A stretch of DNA of 64,000 bases. Source: Fennellomyces sp. T-0311 (lineage: Eukaryota; Mucoromycota; Mucoromycetes; Mucorales; Lichtheimiaceae). The stretch lies in the NCBI GenBank assembly GCA_025266875.1, contig JALLLT010000001.1, forward strand, positions 1,364,001 through 1,428,000. Direction: 5' to 3'. Under the pieces are notes generated by a model, which was given only the letters and a program-made list of their open reading frames with translations, made no database searches and was not told the DNA's origin. This document shows, piece after piece, positions 36,309 to 47,144 of the stretch. The translations under genes were made by a program, and so were the position numbers. Position 1 is the stretch's first letter, and every line of letters starts with the position of its first letter.

Positions 36309-36970
36309 TTACTCTCTATATCGTACATTTTGGACGCCAAGCGATGCAATCGCACCGAGTCCACAAACAACTAGTGGGACAATCAATGCACTAAGCAGTG
36401 TTCCGATATATATATATATATATATATATGCCAAAGATACCTGCAGCAAACACGGCTTGAAAAAGTACTGGACCAAAGTACAATGTACCGACAAAACTTA
36501 AGCCAATAGCTACAATATAAGCATAGACAAAAGATACGCCCAGTATGAGTATAACTTGCTTGGATTTATCTAAATAAGGGAGAACCGGTCATGTCTATGA
36601 TACTGCGAACGCAATACATACTTCTCTTACCGGTTCCTTTGCAATCCAGCCTTCTACTAGGGCCAACAACAAAAGCGGGGCACCGACACCCACGAAAAAT
36701 TCTATAGGATAAATATTGCGCCAACCGTACTGTAAAGTACCGTTAGTATGATACGCACGTTTTGAGTAGATATATTTCCAGTGACGTCGTACCAATGCGC
36801 CCCAGTTTGGTAGCAAACGATCCCCTTTGACTGGAGCAGGCTCCTTGAGCTGAAGTAACAAAAGTAGTGGTGTTACACTGAAAAGGACCACACTCAGCCA
36901 AAGTTCCACCGCCAAGTAAGACCGTCAACAAAGGTACCGCTAATAAGAATGCTACCGTACGCTTGTTCAT
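36309..36970 (-). pseudogene. MFS exporter relic (array copy 3)
   Basis: Pieces collinear with its neighbours survive on the minus strand: an end of exon 2 (GTFVDGLTWRWNFG then a stop), exon 3 (YGWRNIYPIEFFVGVGAPLL through EGWIAKEP, 36732-36630), part of exon 4 (LSFVGTLYFGPVLFQAVFAA), then a TA microsatellite, and the last residues IASLGVQNVRYRE. The first exon, most of exon 2, exon 5 and most of exons 4 and 6 are missing. It cannot encode a transporter. Confidence 0.8.
36406..36429. repeat. TA dinucleotide microsatellite (12 units)
   Basis: Uninterrupted (TA)12 inside the dead MFS copy, at the point where exon 4 sequence jumps to exon 6 sequence. Confidence 0.9.
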
Positions 36971-38007
36971 TCGTTAATTGTAGAACGTCGGTAAATATAT
37001 AGTTACTTAAGAATGATATAGTCGTTTACAAGCCGATGCCGGAGACCCAGAACGTTGCGGTGATTTGCCGCCACTTGTCGCTGCTCGTCGGGTCGAAGGT
37101 TCCGAAAATGATTCGTCAGCTTGCGGCGAATCGCAATGAGCCGGAAGTGGACGGTGCCGAAGGAGTTCTGCTCAGCATCCAGCAGCTCTCAGAGGTGCTG
37201 GCAACCATTTGGTTCCTCTTATCAACGGGAAGGTGGTCGAAGTCGTACGCCGCGAGGGCATCAGATTCCCAGGGCGCAAAGTTGCATCCCAGGTTTCAAT
37301 ACCTGTCGCGGATAAAGTCTGGCTGGGCGCGTATCCAATAGAAACAATAATTGGTAGTGCCGATCAACAATAGCACTCACACCACACGAGGAAAAGGAAA
37401 AGGCTGTGAAGAAGCTTTTACCGTACATAGCAGCAAAATTGCTTCAGTAGTGCCGTGTTCTTTAGGAAGTTGGGACACTGAAAAGTGAAAAAAAGAGGGA
37501 AAATAATATGCATGTGTGAGCAACAGCGCATAAAGCATGACTACTGTTTCAGGTTGCATAAAAAATGGTCTTGTGATACTTTGGTGTACATATGAAGAAT
37601 CGAAAGGATGCCATGACACCTTATTTACGGAGTGCCCATAAATTAGCCAAATCCTGCCTTTTGCAGCTCCTGATCGTTACAAGGTCTACGAATTTTGCTT
37701 TGAAAATGCCGATGGTATTCCAGCGCTTTTGTTCTCCTATTTGCTGTGATCCCCGTACCTTGCTTTATATAAAATGTGATTCTCACAGCTGTGAAAGTGG
37801 GTTCGACTGTACAACAGGCATTATTTAGAAAGCGGGGTGTAACTAACAAAATATTGTTTAAATACAATTTCTATTTCGTATATACGTATATATGCGTACA
37901 AAGCACTAATATATGATATAAGAACATCAAGGTATTATGTGCAGATAATGCGTGGGAATAATCGATGCTAAGGTGTATCTGAAAAAATTAAATGATTAAA
38001 CTGGCGG
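36971..38007. other. Spacer with a GC-rich coding-like island
   Basis: Most of it is AT-rich and empty. 37030-37345 stands out by higher GC and an open plus frame (VLPPLVAARRVEGSE..., later INGKVVEVVRREGIRFPGRK and VADKVWLGAYPIETI). It resembles a fragment of a foreign or transposon-encoded protein, but I cannot name it. Confidence 0.4.
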
Positions 38008-40139
38008 TCACAGCTCTACTCTCTGTTGTGGTTGCTCCATACGGGAGCTGTGTATAGATTCTGTCTTTTCATTCACCTCATCAATGGTCGCTATATCGTC
38101 TTTATTCTCCTCAGCTGGTAGAGGAGGACTGTGATGTGGTGCAGAGATATCGTATCGGACATTGCGAAGGAAGAGTGATGAAATTACACCAACACCAGCA
38201 GCACCTAGCGGTACGATGAATACGTTATGGAGTGCTTGCATATACGCGTGAATCAAGGGCTCCTGAGCATCGACTGGCATTTTTCGAATGTACAGGTAGT
38301 TGTTCAGTGCACCATACTGCTCGCCAATCGCAATAATTTCAGGGTCCAGTCCACTTATTTGAGCTTTTAGAAACGTTGAAAACAAAGTTTGATAAATGGC
38401 GATTCCCAGAGACGAGGAAAACATCATAAAGAAGTTCGTCTATGGTAAATTTCACTGTTAGTCATCTTGATTGCAAGCCAAGCGTAAGTATAAAAAAACT
38501 ATACGTACCAGACTTGTTGCTACGGCCATATCCTTTTTGTCAGCAGCAGTCTGTGCCGCCAGAATACAATTCTGCTGTGATAGACCAAATGCGAAGCCTT
38601 AATGTAGATTAACCATTGATTGTTAGATCTAAACTAAGGCTTTCTGATATGTAAACTGCTTACCACAGAAAGTCAAAAATCCGGCTTGATGACCCCAGCT
38701 AGAGTTTTCGTTTACTGTGTAGAAGAGTCCGTAGCCAATAACATTACTGCATGCGCCGAGGACAATGTAACCTTTGAAGTATGGGAAATACTGAAGCAGG
38801 AGACTACTACCCAGGGAACCAACAATAAGACAAACCATAAACGGAATCAATCGGATACCGGATTGAGTACTGGAAGCACCATATACTGATTGGAAGAGGA
38901 TGGGACCAAAGTAAAGAGTACCAACAAACCCGAGACCGAGGCAGCACATATACAAATAGACTGTAAATACAGAAGGCCTTAGCATGACACTTTTCGGCAT
39001 AATCTGTTGGATTTTCAAGTCAGATCATTTGTTTATCCTGTTGAAGATGAAATAAAGTTTACCGGTTCTTTTGCAATCCATCCTTGGGAAATAACCAGAA
39101 GGATAAGTGCCACACCAGCTGCGACGAAAGGACCGATAGAATGGGCATTGTTCCAACCATACTATAAAACCAATGTGCGTTAGGATTTTCCCGTTTTTCC
39201 CGCCAAGATTTGTCAGGCTTCACGTAACGTACCAGTGGTCCCCAGCTCAATGCCAGTAAAAGACATGTGACACAACTAATGGAAAAGAGAATTCCCAGGC
39301 CATCGATGCGCTTGAATTTGGCGAGCATGGATTCCTCTCGTACAGGTATCGATTCTTTAAATAGGACTATAATCAATATCATTGCGACGCCGCAGACGAT
39401 AATGTTAAGCCAGAAGTCCCATCGCCATGTCAGGTAGTCGACAAATGCGCCGCCAATGAGTGGACCGACAACACTGGATAAGCCATAAATGACTGTCAAC
39501 ATTGATTGCAAGCGAGGGCGTAACTTGGGTGATGCGAGGTCCGACACGACCACAAACATCATGGAAAAGATACCACCAGCTCCGAAACCTTGAATTGTAC
39601 GACCTGCAATGACTCCCTCCATAGTAGGGCTTAGCGCCGTAATAAGTGAGCCGATAAAAAAAAAGGCCTCTCCAAACACCAAAACGGGTTTTCTGCCAAA
39701 TATATCAGAGAACTACAAAGAATTGATTATTAATAGAGAACAACGAATATCACTTTGCAATTGTTACCTTGCCGGCAAGCGGTTGGAAGGAGATCTACAG
39801 CGAAAAAGGAAATCAGAGAATGAAAATTTAAAGGGAAGAAAATTTTGTGATCTATACCATGGCAACCATAAATGATGTCGCGATCCAAGTTTGCTGTTCT
39901 AACGCGTCAAGTTGCGTCGCAATAATAGACATTGCCGGGGCAACCACGGTACTGTTCAGAGACATCACAAACATTGACAAAATGATACCAGCGAACACGC
40001 CAAAATATCTGATCCTGTCCATCAATGTTCGACTCTGCGGTTGTTCTGGAGTCGATTCCTTTTCGCTGGGTGTCAGCTGTTCCGAGACAATAGTAGCTGT
40101 ATCGTTGCCAACGTTATTCTCTTCGTCGTCCCTGCGCAT
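38008..40139 (-). CDS. MFS exporter, DHA2 family (array copy 4)
   Basis: Seven exons (40139-39858, 39794-39768, 39712-39233, 39161-39063, 39003-38664, 38597-38509, 38439-38008) give 582 aa. Exon 2 is only 27 nt (ISFQPLAGK); the intron before it is absent from copies 1 and 2. Exons 4 to 6 again measure 99, 340 and 89 nt. Helix 1 reads MFVMSLNSTVVAPAMSIIAT; motif A FSDIFGRKPVLVFG; GLSSVVGPLIGGAFVDYLTW follows. The hydrophilic C-terminal tail is longer than in the other copies (HHSPPLPAEENKDD, STMEQPQQRVEL-like end), a possible regulatory tail. Predicted DHA2 drug:H+ antiporter, substrate unknown. Confidence 0.9.
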
Positions 40140-40228
40140 AATTTATATTATGGTAAGGTTTGTGATTTGCTCGAAAAAATAAAGGAGTCAAGAAGAGGGA
40201 TGAATTCTCCGCTTTTTTCCAAGTTCCC

Positions 40229-40237
40229 TTATATAAG
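40229..40237 (-). promoter_or_regulatory. TATA-like box of MFS copy 4
   Basis: CTTATATAA on the minus strand about 90-95 nt upstream of the ATG at 40139. Confidence 0.45.
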
Positions 40238-42267
40238 TACAGAAAAGTTAATCACAGATCTGCTCCACACGTTATCGGTTATGCAGAAGGCCGAGAGTTT
40301 GTTGATAGGCTTTCGGTAGAAATGTTCAAGCGGTACCGCTATGAAAACATCATCGACCAATAATAACGTCACAGACTGGGCAGAAGCAAGTGTCTCAGCT
40401 GATGATCTGTCTCCACGTGGATAACGGATCGCGATAATAAACAAAAAATTAGTAAACCGGCATGCAGGAGGCGCTATTAACGATATTAAAAAGTATTTTT
40501 TATTATATATTCCTGTTAGCCTGGGCTTGTCCGTCCAGTGAGATAAGGAAATAGACACAAGCTTATAGCCGGTGTACTGTCACAAGAAGTTTGGCCGCTC
40601 ATAATTTACATTAACTGATTTGGGTTGCATCGCTAACTGTACGACATCCGGATGTTTTTCATTCCACACATTAGAAAGTGATTAGAAATCATCATCGTTT
40701 ATTATGTTTCTGTTATCTAATTTTAGCCCATGCGCTCCTGTATGTTTTCGAGTAGTTTTGGCAACATGGAACACTCTGATCTGTGATATGCTCGGGAAAA
40801 AGATGCGACACTTGTGCAATGATCTAACATGTAAACTTTAACCCGAGAATTTTTTTTTCTCATGCCAGAGAGACTGTTAGATAGCTCATGTGACCAGATC
40901 AAGCCATAAGCGATGCCAATGGATATGTCCCCGGGGGGTGCGCGGAATTGATTCACGGTATAATCCATGGCTGTTCTACTGCATATAGTGATGAAAGCAT
41001 AGATACTTCAAGATAACCAGGTGCTATAGTGAATCCACTATATTATTTTAGGCCGTTCAGCATGACACTGCCTCGTTGATTAGATTTCGTATATATCGTG
41101 ATCCCATTACGCAGCCGTATACTATTTTGGACATACTTGGAAAAATCTTTCGTCGATAGGTCTAGAAAGCGGGGACGAAGGGTATTTTTCATGCCGTTTA
41201 CCTCCTATGGCGCAATGTGCTTGATCTTGAATTTGTACTTTACAGTGGGAATACATTCATGAAATTTTTACATGTTTAAGGATTCTGTACCGTTTCCAGG
41301 TCAAGAAATGGAACGAGCTGCAAAGATATTAGAATACGTATTTCTTTTAACGTATTGTTTGCTTTATTGTCTCCACTTGCCCAGGCAAAGTAGAAATTGG
41401 AAAAGTATTTTTCTGACTACTGCCAACAGGTATGCACATGTGTGGTTTACGGTTGAATCGTGGAACCGATGAACGGGAACCGGTTATGCCGGCCTTGAAT
41501 CTAAACCTTAGTAGGTCAGATCAGATATAGTACGGGAAAACAGAAACCCGGAATGCAAAATGGCAGTGGCTGACGTGCATTTAAATGCCACCAATTGGTG
41601 GATACAGGATAACAAGCCCATCTTTTGGAAGTGCCATAACGATAAACAACAAATCGGTGTTATGATGAATTTCATTGTGACAAGAACGGACATTGTAACC
41701 AGAAATGGGGCACTGACTTAATATACCACAATACAAATTAGGGTGACAACAGCAGACTCAGGAGATATTCTTCAGCTCTTCGTATAATAAAATCCATCAT
41801 ATATCTGCAGTAATATCACGCAATGACCGTGCATCAAGTTTAACCAGCATACATATCCAAAGGGAAAACATTTAAACCCTTCATGTGTTGATTGTTCGCG
41901 TATAGGTCGTAGGTAACGTATTTAAACCTTAAATTGCCGTGTCAACGATGATTTGTTGGCCACCTTGTCGCTATAGCAACCGGAGCCTTATTGCACTGTA
42001 AAAAGATGCTCTAAGACAGCAGCTTGTTGTTAAAAATGGTACCGGCATCTAATAGAGCAGGATGAAGTAAATTAACGATTGGTCATGATGGCAATGGAGA
42101 GATGAAGTAAAAAAGCTTCCTTGGAAAAGTAGGCTATCTCTCCTCTTCCAAATTTTCTCAGTCCGCAATGGGGATGACTCTTGCTGACGAATCACCAAGG
42201 GACTAGTTACCATATATGGTGGATGATCCACGTCTGTCCGCGTAAGACATTTCACCCCAGCAACAAC
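40238..42267. other. Gene-free stretch
   Basis: 2 kb with many stops in all frames and no splice-linked exons. I see no tRNA or other RNA gene. It separates the MFS array from MGST3. Confidence 0.5.
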
Positions 42268-42275
42268 TTATAAAA
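42268..42275 (+). promoter_or_regulatory. TATA box of MGST3
   Basis: TTATAAAA about 70 nt upstream of the ATG at 42344; a T-rich tract fills the space before the start. Confidence 0.5.
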
Positions 42276-42343
42276 CAATGCGAAGCGACGACTTCCGACG
42301 CTAAAAACTTTTTCTCTACTCTTTTTTTTACTTTACTTTAAAC

Positions 42344-42961
42344 ATGGGTGCTATCGTCCTTCCTCAAGAATACGGCTACGTAAGTCAACGTTCTCGCAAT
42401 TATAGTTCCAGTTGATTGACGAAACGGACCATAGGTTCTTACCACCTTTGCCGCAAGCGCGCTTTTCCTCTTTGGCTTGGGTGCCCAGACCGGCAAGTAC
42501 CGTCGTGCTGCTGGTGTGCCTTATCCTTATCGTATGTCAATTTGCTATTGTACTTGCTTGTGGTACCAAAATCTGACTTGAACGTGTTACAAACTCTTTT
42601 GTAGCATATGCCGAGCAATCTGAGGCCGAGAAGGACCCCAAGAAGAACTTGTTCAACTGCGCCCAGCGCGTTCACCAGGTAAATACGAAAAAGATAGACA
42701 ATGGACCTCAGCTTATCAAAGCAAAAATAGAACACTTTGGAGATCTTCCCCGTCTACTCGACCTTCTTGTTGATCGGCGGTATCAACTATCCCGTCTATG
42801 CTTCGGCTGCCGGTGTTGTCTTCCTTCTTGGCCGTTTCTTCTTCTCCTCCGGCTATCTTACTGGTAACCCTTCGAAGCGTATGCGTGGTATCTTCAGCTA
42901 CATTGCTCTTCTTTCTCTTCTTGGCATGTCTGGCTCCACTTTGTATCGCATTTTGCTGTAA
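42344..42961 (+). CDS. Microsomal glutathione S-transferase 3 (MAPEG family)
   Basis: Exons 42344-42379, 42435-42531, 42605-42678 and 42731-42961 give 145 aa. Four membrane helices are evident: VLTTFAASALFLFGLGAQTG, FPVYSTFLLIGGINYPVYAS, AAGVVFLLGRFFFSSGYLTG and FSYIALLSLLGMSGSTLYRI. The MAPEG signature FNCAQRVHQNTLEIFPV is split by intron 3, and GRFFFSSGYLTGNPSKRM is typical of MGST3. The product is an endoplasmic reticulum enzyme conjugating or peroxidising with glutathione. The fourth exon ends 119 nt from the convergent acyl-CoA synthetase gene. AATAAA near 43053 may serve as poly(A) signal. Confidence 0.92.
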
Positions 42962-43080
42962 ATTTCTCTCGCCATCTCTAATACACCACGACACACAAGC
43001 ACTTGCTCACTCTTGCATCGTATTGCATAAAAACACCTTATGTTTTATTACGTAATGAATAAAGTATACATTATGTCATC

Positions 43081-45068
43081 TTAAGCTACTTGCAGCTTAT
43101 CCACAACTGCAGCGGAGTCCTGCACTTTTTGTTGCTCCATATAACGTTTCTCGAACTCTTTCTCGGCAAGTTGGCGCAATACTCGCTTTTGGATCTTTCC
43201 AGCTGCCGTCCGTGGGAATTGCTTCATAATTTTAATGCCGCCTGCGATACGGACGGTGTCATGCAACCGGCTATGCGCGTAATCGAGTAATTTGCTTTCC
43301 ATGTCTTGTGGTTGTTGTACGCCATCAACAAGGATGACAAACGCAGTGGGAAGCTCCATAGCGTCATACTTGGTATTCACACCAACAACTGCACAATCTA
43401 CAATACTAGGTACAGTCATCTATCATTTAAATAGTGAGTGATATGTTTGAAAGCTTTTGGGTATCTTAGCGTACCAAAACCGATTCAATTTCTTTGGGCG
43501 AGATCTGATAAAAAAGAAAGTTAGGAATATACTCTCTTCTAATAATAATCACATTACCCAGTTGTTACGGTATTTGATGGTATCCTTGAGGCGCTCAATC
43601 ACTGTAATAACGCCGTTCTTGTCGATAATGCACAGATCACCGGTATGGAAGAAGCCCTCTTCATCCGTCATACGTGCGGTAGCTTCCGGATCATTATAAT
43701 ATCCTGGCGTCAAACCAGGTCCTCTCACAAGCATCTCGCCAGGCTCTCCAACACCAAGTTCTAAATTAAGTTAAAAAATTGAGGTAAGCAGCAATAGTCG
43801 TAATATCTAAAGATCTCCTATATACCTTTGCCATTCTCATCAATGATCTTAGCTTCGGTTCCACAGCACAATTTGCCTGGTAAACCAATTTGCTCTAATC
43901 CGCCGCGCGGGTCCGGGTGACAAATTCCCCACATTTCCGTCATACCATAAGCATTAAGCAATGGGATCTTGAAGCGTTGAAGCACAGTCTTGGCAATCGA
44001 TACATCGAGCCCAGCACCAGTTGAGACGATAACGGTAAGCGATGACAAATCATACTTTTCCGCAATAGGGCTTCTTGCCAGTTCTGCCATGCCCCACGGC
44101 GAAAATGGAACATCCGTGATACGATACTTCTGGATGTACTTGCAAAGATTTTCAAAATTGTACATCTTCATCAAATAGGTTCGCAGGCCAAGCTTAATAC
44201 AGACATGCATAGTAAACAGTAGACTGCTGACATGATAAAGGGAACCGGCGGCCAAGAAGGCATGAGTGGAACTCTTTACGAGGCCTTGCAAAGCGGGGTT
44301 ATTTAATACAGGATGGCGAACAAAAGATGTGGCCGTAATCATCATCTTGTGTCTAGATTGCTGTATTAGGTGATCCCAAGTTTTGCCTCCAAACTTTTGC
44401 AACTTACGTCATAATTACTGCCTTAGGAGTACCTGTAGTTCCCGAAGTAAAATAGAGATACACCGGATGCTTCTCGAATTCATCCTTTGTTATAGGAAGT
44501 GGCGATGCCAGTTCTGTATGATTCAAGAGCACCTGCGAAAGGGATCGGACGCTGCCAACAGGTTGACCGAGTGTCAGAATCGAGCTTTTCGGTAAACCAA
44601 TAATCTGTGCGGCCTTGAGTCCCAAGGATAATGTCATTGGATGAACGACAAGATACTTTGTATCAACCAAGGCCATATCTCGAGCAATACACTCGGGATC
44701 CTGAGTTGAGAAATCGATCGCCGAAAAGGTACCGCCAGCAACGGCCGTACCATGCAACACCATCACAAATTCCCACTAGAAAAGTTACGTTAATACTCTT
44801 GTTACTATCATAGAAATAAACTTTTACATACCACATTGGGAGCTAACATTGCAACCACATCACCTTTTTGAATTTTAAACTCACGTTTCAATCCAGCAGC
44901 CAATTTTTGGATCGATTGCTTGAGTTGCCCATGGCTGACATACTGATCTGGATCGTCTGCATCAACATACATTGGCATATTGGGCGAAATTCCTTTGGTT
45001 TCAAACACATGTTCGAACACTGTTTGTGGCGTATGGAACACTTCGGGGGTTTCAGACTTGAATATCAT
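43081..45068 (-). CDS. AMP-forming acyl-CoA synthetase (4-coumarate:CoA ligase-like)
   Basis: Six exons (45068-44832, 44775-44408, 44352-43826, 43760-43558, 43504-43475, 43419-43081) give 567 aa. ANL-superfamily motifs are in order: YFTSGTTGTPKAV (P-loop), NAYGMTEMWG, FFHTGDLCIIDKNG, ERLKDTIKYRNNWISPKEIE (hinge and A8) and FPRTAAGKIQKR with the catalytic lysine. It activates a carboxylic acid as an acyl-adenylate and transfers it to CoA; the 4CL/luciferase-like layout suggests a fatty or aromatic acid. The C-terminus (KLQVA) is not a PTS1 signal. Exon 5 is a 30-nt microexon (ISPKEIESVL). Confidence 0.9.
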
Positions 45069-45113
45069 AATAAGAAAAGCACTGTTGTTTTTTTTCGCTG
45101 CTAATATTGAGCC

Positions 45114-45125
45114 TTTTATATATAT
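45114..45125 (-). promoter_or_regulatory. TATA box of the acyl-CoA synthetase gene
   Basis: CATATATATAAA on the minus strand, about 50 nt upstream of the ATG at 45068. Confidence 0.5.
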
Positions 45126-45860
45126 GAAAGACGCACACTGTCGTCATGTACCAAGTGAGTACCGTAGGATAACTTTCAGTTCGATGATGATCTTGATCCA
45201 GGTCCATATTAAAACATTACTCTTTCTATTCTCTGTCTTTGCAGCCCCTGGGAAATTTGACCTTGTACTTTGCCCCTAATAACCATGTGAGAATAGTCGA
45301 GATTGCTTTCGGGGTACCATCTGTCAATGCTGTATATTGCACCTAATTAATAACAGTGCAGAAAAAAAGTGTTTATAGTATAACCTACTTATCGCTTTCG
45401 TAGAAAGGTATATTTCTCATCGGTATTCTTGGCGGTTATGATTCAACTATTTCCGGATCCCGTTTGATTGGTAATAGCCGGCATGATCGGCTTTACAAGA
45501 GAGACTTGGTTTAAAAATTGGGCGGTATTACCATCGGCCATAAGCTGACGATATTTGTCCATTTTAACTTAATTGAACGTCTTTGGGAAGGAACATATTT
45601 CTTACATTTTAGGGTAATGGTCCGAAAATAGGTAATTTGTGGTGTGAGGTCGCGTGGGTACTTGAATCGTTTCAATTATTGGATCAGCTTTTTTTCATAG
45701 ATATTACCAGTTAACTCAGTTGCCCTATGGTTTCCGGGATTATCCATACATAATCATGGTGCAGATAGCGGAACAGTAAAAAATCTCCCCTATGGAAGAA
45801 GTTATGCATGTTGATTAGTAGGGTTTGTTAATTGACGCCCATGTCCCAAAATTTCTTACA
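45126..45860. other. Divergent promoter region
   Basis: About 735 nt between the acyl-CoA synthetase (minus) and the phosphoesterase (plus). No exon recognised. Confidence 0.45.
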
Positions 45861-45868
45861 TATAAAAG
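45861..45868 (+). promoter_or_regulatory. TATA box of the phosphoesterase gene
   Basis: TATAAAAG 100 nt upstream of the ATG at 45961, followed by a pyrimidine-rich leader. Confidence 0.55.
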
Positions 45869-45960
45869 AGGTAGCAACTACTTCGATTTGCTATCAATCA
45901 CATACAACCCTAACAGCAGAACAATCTTCCACCCCTTCCACTCTCTTTTTTCTGTAAAAT

Positions 45961-47016
45961 ATGAAGTTGTCTCTTTTTGCTCTGGCAGCATCCTCGATCT
46001 TTTGGCTGGCCCAGTCTCTTCCCACTTCTCTGGATAAGCGTGCAGCTCATGATGCGGAATCTTCTTCCTCTAGCCTGGTGGCGGGAAAGTACTTCGATCG
46101 TGTCGTGATTATCGTGTTTGAGAACAAGGACTACGAAACAGCCATGGAAAACGACTATTTCAAGACATTACCGAACCGCCACAATGGAGTTCTTTTGACA
46201 AATTACCGAGGCACGTCTCATCCTTCGCAGCCCAATTATGTAAGCAGGTGCTCTTTTTTCTTTCATGTATTTATTAAGCATAATGTCGATAGATTGCAAT
46301 GATTAGTGGCTCAACGGATGGTACGGATGAAGACGATGAGTCCAATATTGATAGGAAGACTATTGTTGATCTGCTGGAAAAGAAGAAGATCTCATGGAAG
46401 TCGTACCAAGAGGACTTCCCCGGTGGCTGTAACAAGGAGATGGACATCGATGACTACGCACGTAAACACAATCCGTTCATTTCTTTCAAAAATATCCAAA
46501 AGGACAAAAAACGATGTGCTCGCATTGTAAACAGCAAGGAGCTTGACAAAGATATCGAGAATGACTCAGTCCCCCAGTACGTCTTTTACACGCCCGATGT
46601 AAGTTTCCAAATCGTATCTAATTGCAAGAAGACTAACCGTACTATAGATCAACAATGATGCACACGACACAGACATCGATTATGGAGCTAAATGGCTTAA
46701 GAAGTTCCTTGAACCTCGTATCAAGAAGCCCGCATTTAGCAAGAATACCATGTTTGTCGTGACATTTGATGAAGATGACAGCAATACCGATGAAAACCAT
46801 GTCTACACTGCCCTGTTTGGTCCCGACTGGAAGGGCGCTCCCAAGAGCAAGAAAGATAAGAAGGAGTATGACCATTATTCCTTGCTTCGTACTATTGAAG
46901 ACAACGTAAGTGGCTTTTTCTAAAGCTTTTCTAAAAAAGTTATTCATACTTGGATTTAGTGGAGCCTTGGTGATCTCGGTGAAGAAGACGAGGATGCGGA
47001 TCCGTTCGACCTTTAA
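45961..47016 (+). CDS. Secreted acid phosphatase of the phosphoesterase family
   Basis: Exons 45961-46239, 46293-46598, 46648-46905 and 46960-47016 give 299 aa. The N-terminus (MKLSLFALAASSIFWLAQSL) is a signal peptide, with a KR pair (LDKR) as a possible Kex2 site. Family motifs: VVIIVFENKDYETAM, YRGTSHPSQPNYIAMISGST, VDLLEKKKISWKSYQEDFPG, PQYVFYTPDINNDAHDTD and FVVTFDEDDSNTDENHVYTA with KEYDHYSLLRTIED. This is the phosphoesterase family that includes fungal acid phosphatases and bacterial phospholipase C; substrate cannot be chosen from sequence. Acts in secretory space or wall. Confidence 0.85.
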
Positions 47017-47144
47017 AACCTGTAACACAAGATATATATTTCCCCTTTCCAATCTTTTTATTCTCTGGATTAGATATAAAAATATGCAAGGGGCTGGCTT
47101 GTACAACCAAAACCAGTAAAAAACTCATGTTTTTCTATACATAA

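Noticed and set aside
40238..42267. Several 60-110 aa frames in the gap before MGST3
   Set aside because: Random-length frames in AT-rich DNA without domains, bias or splice links.
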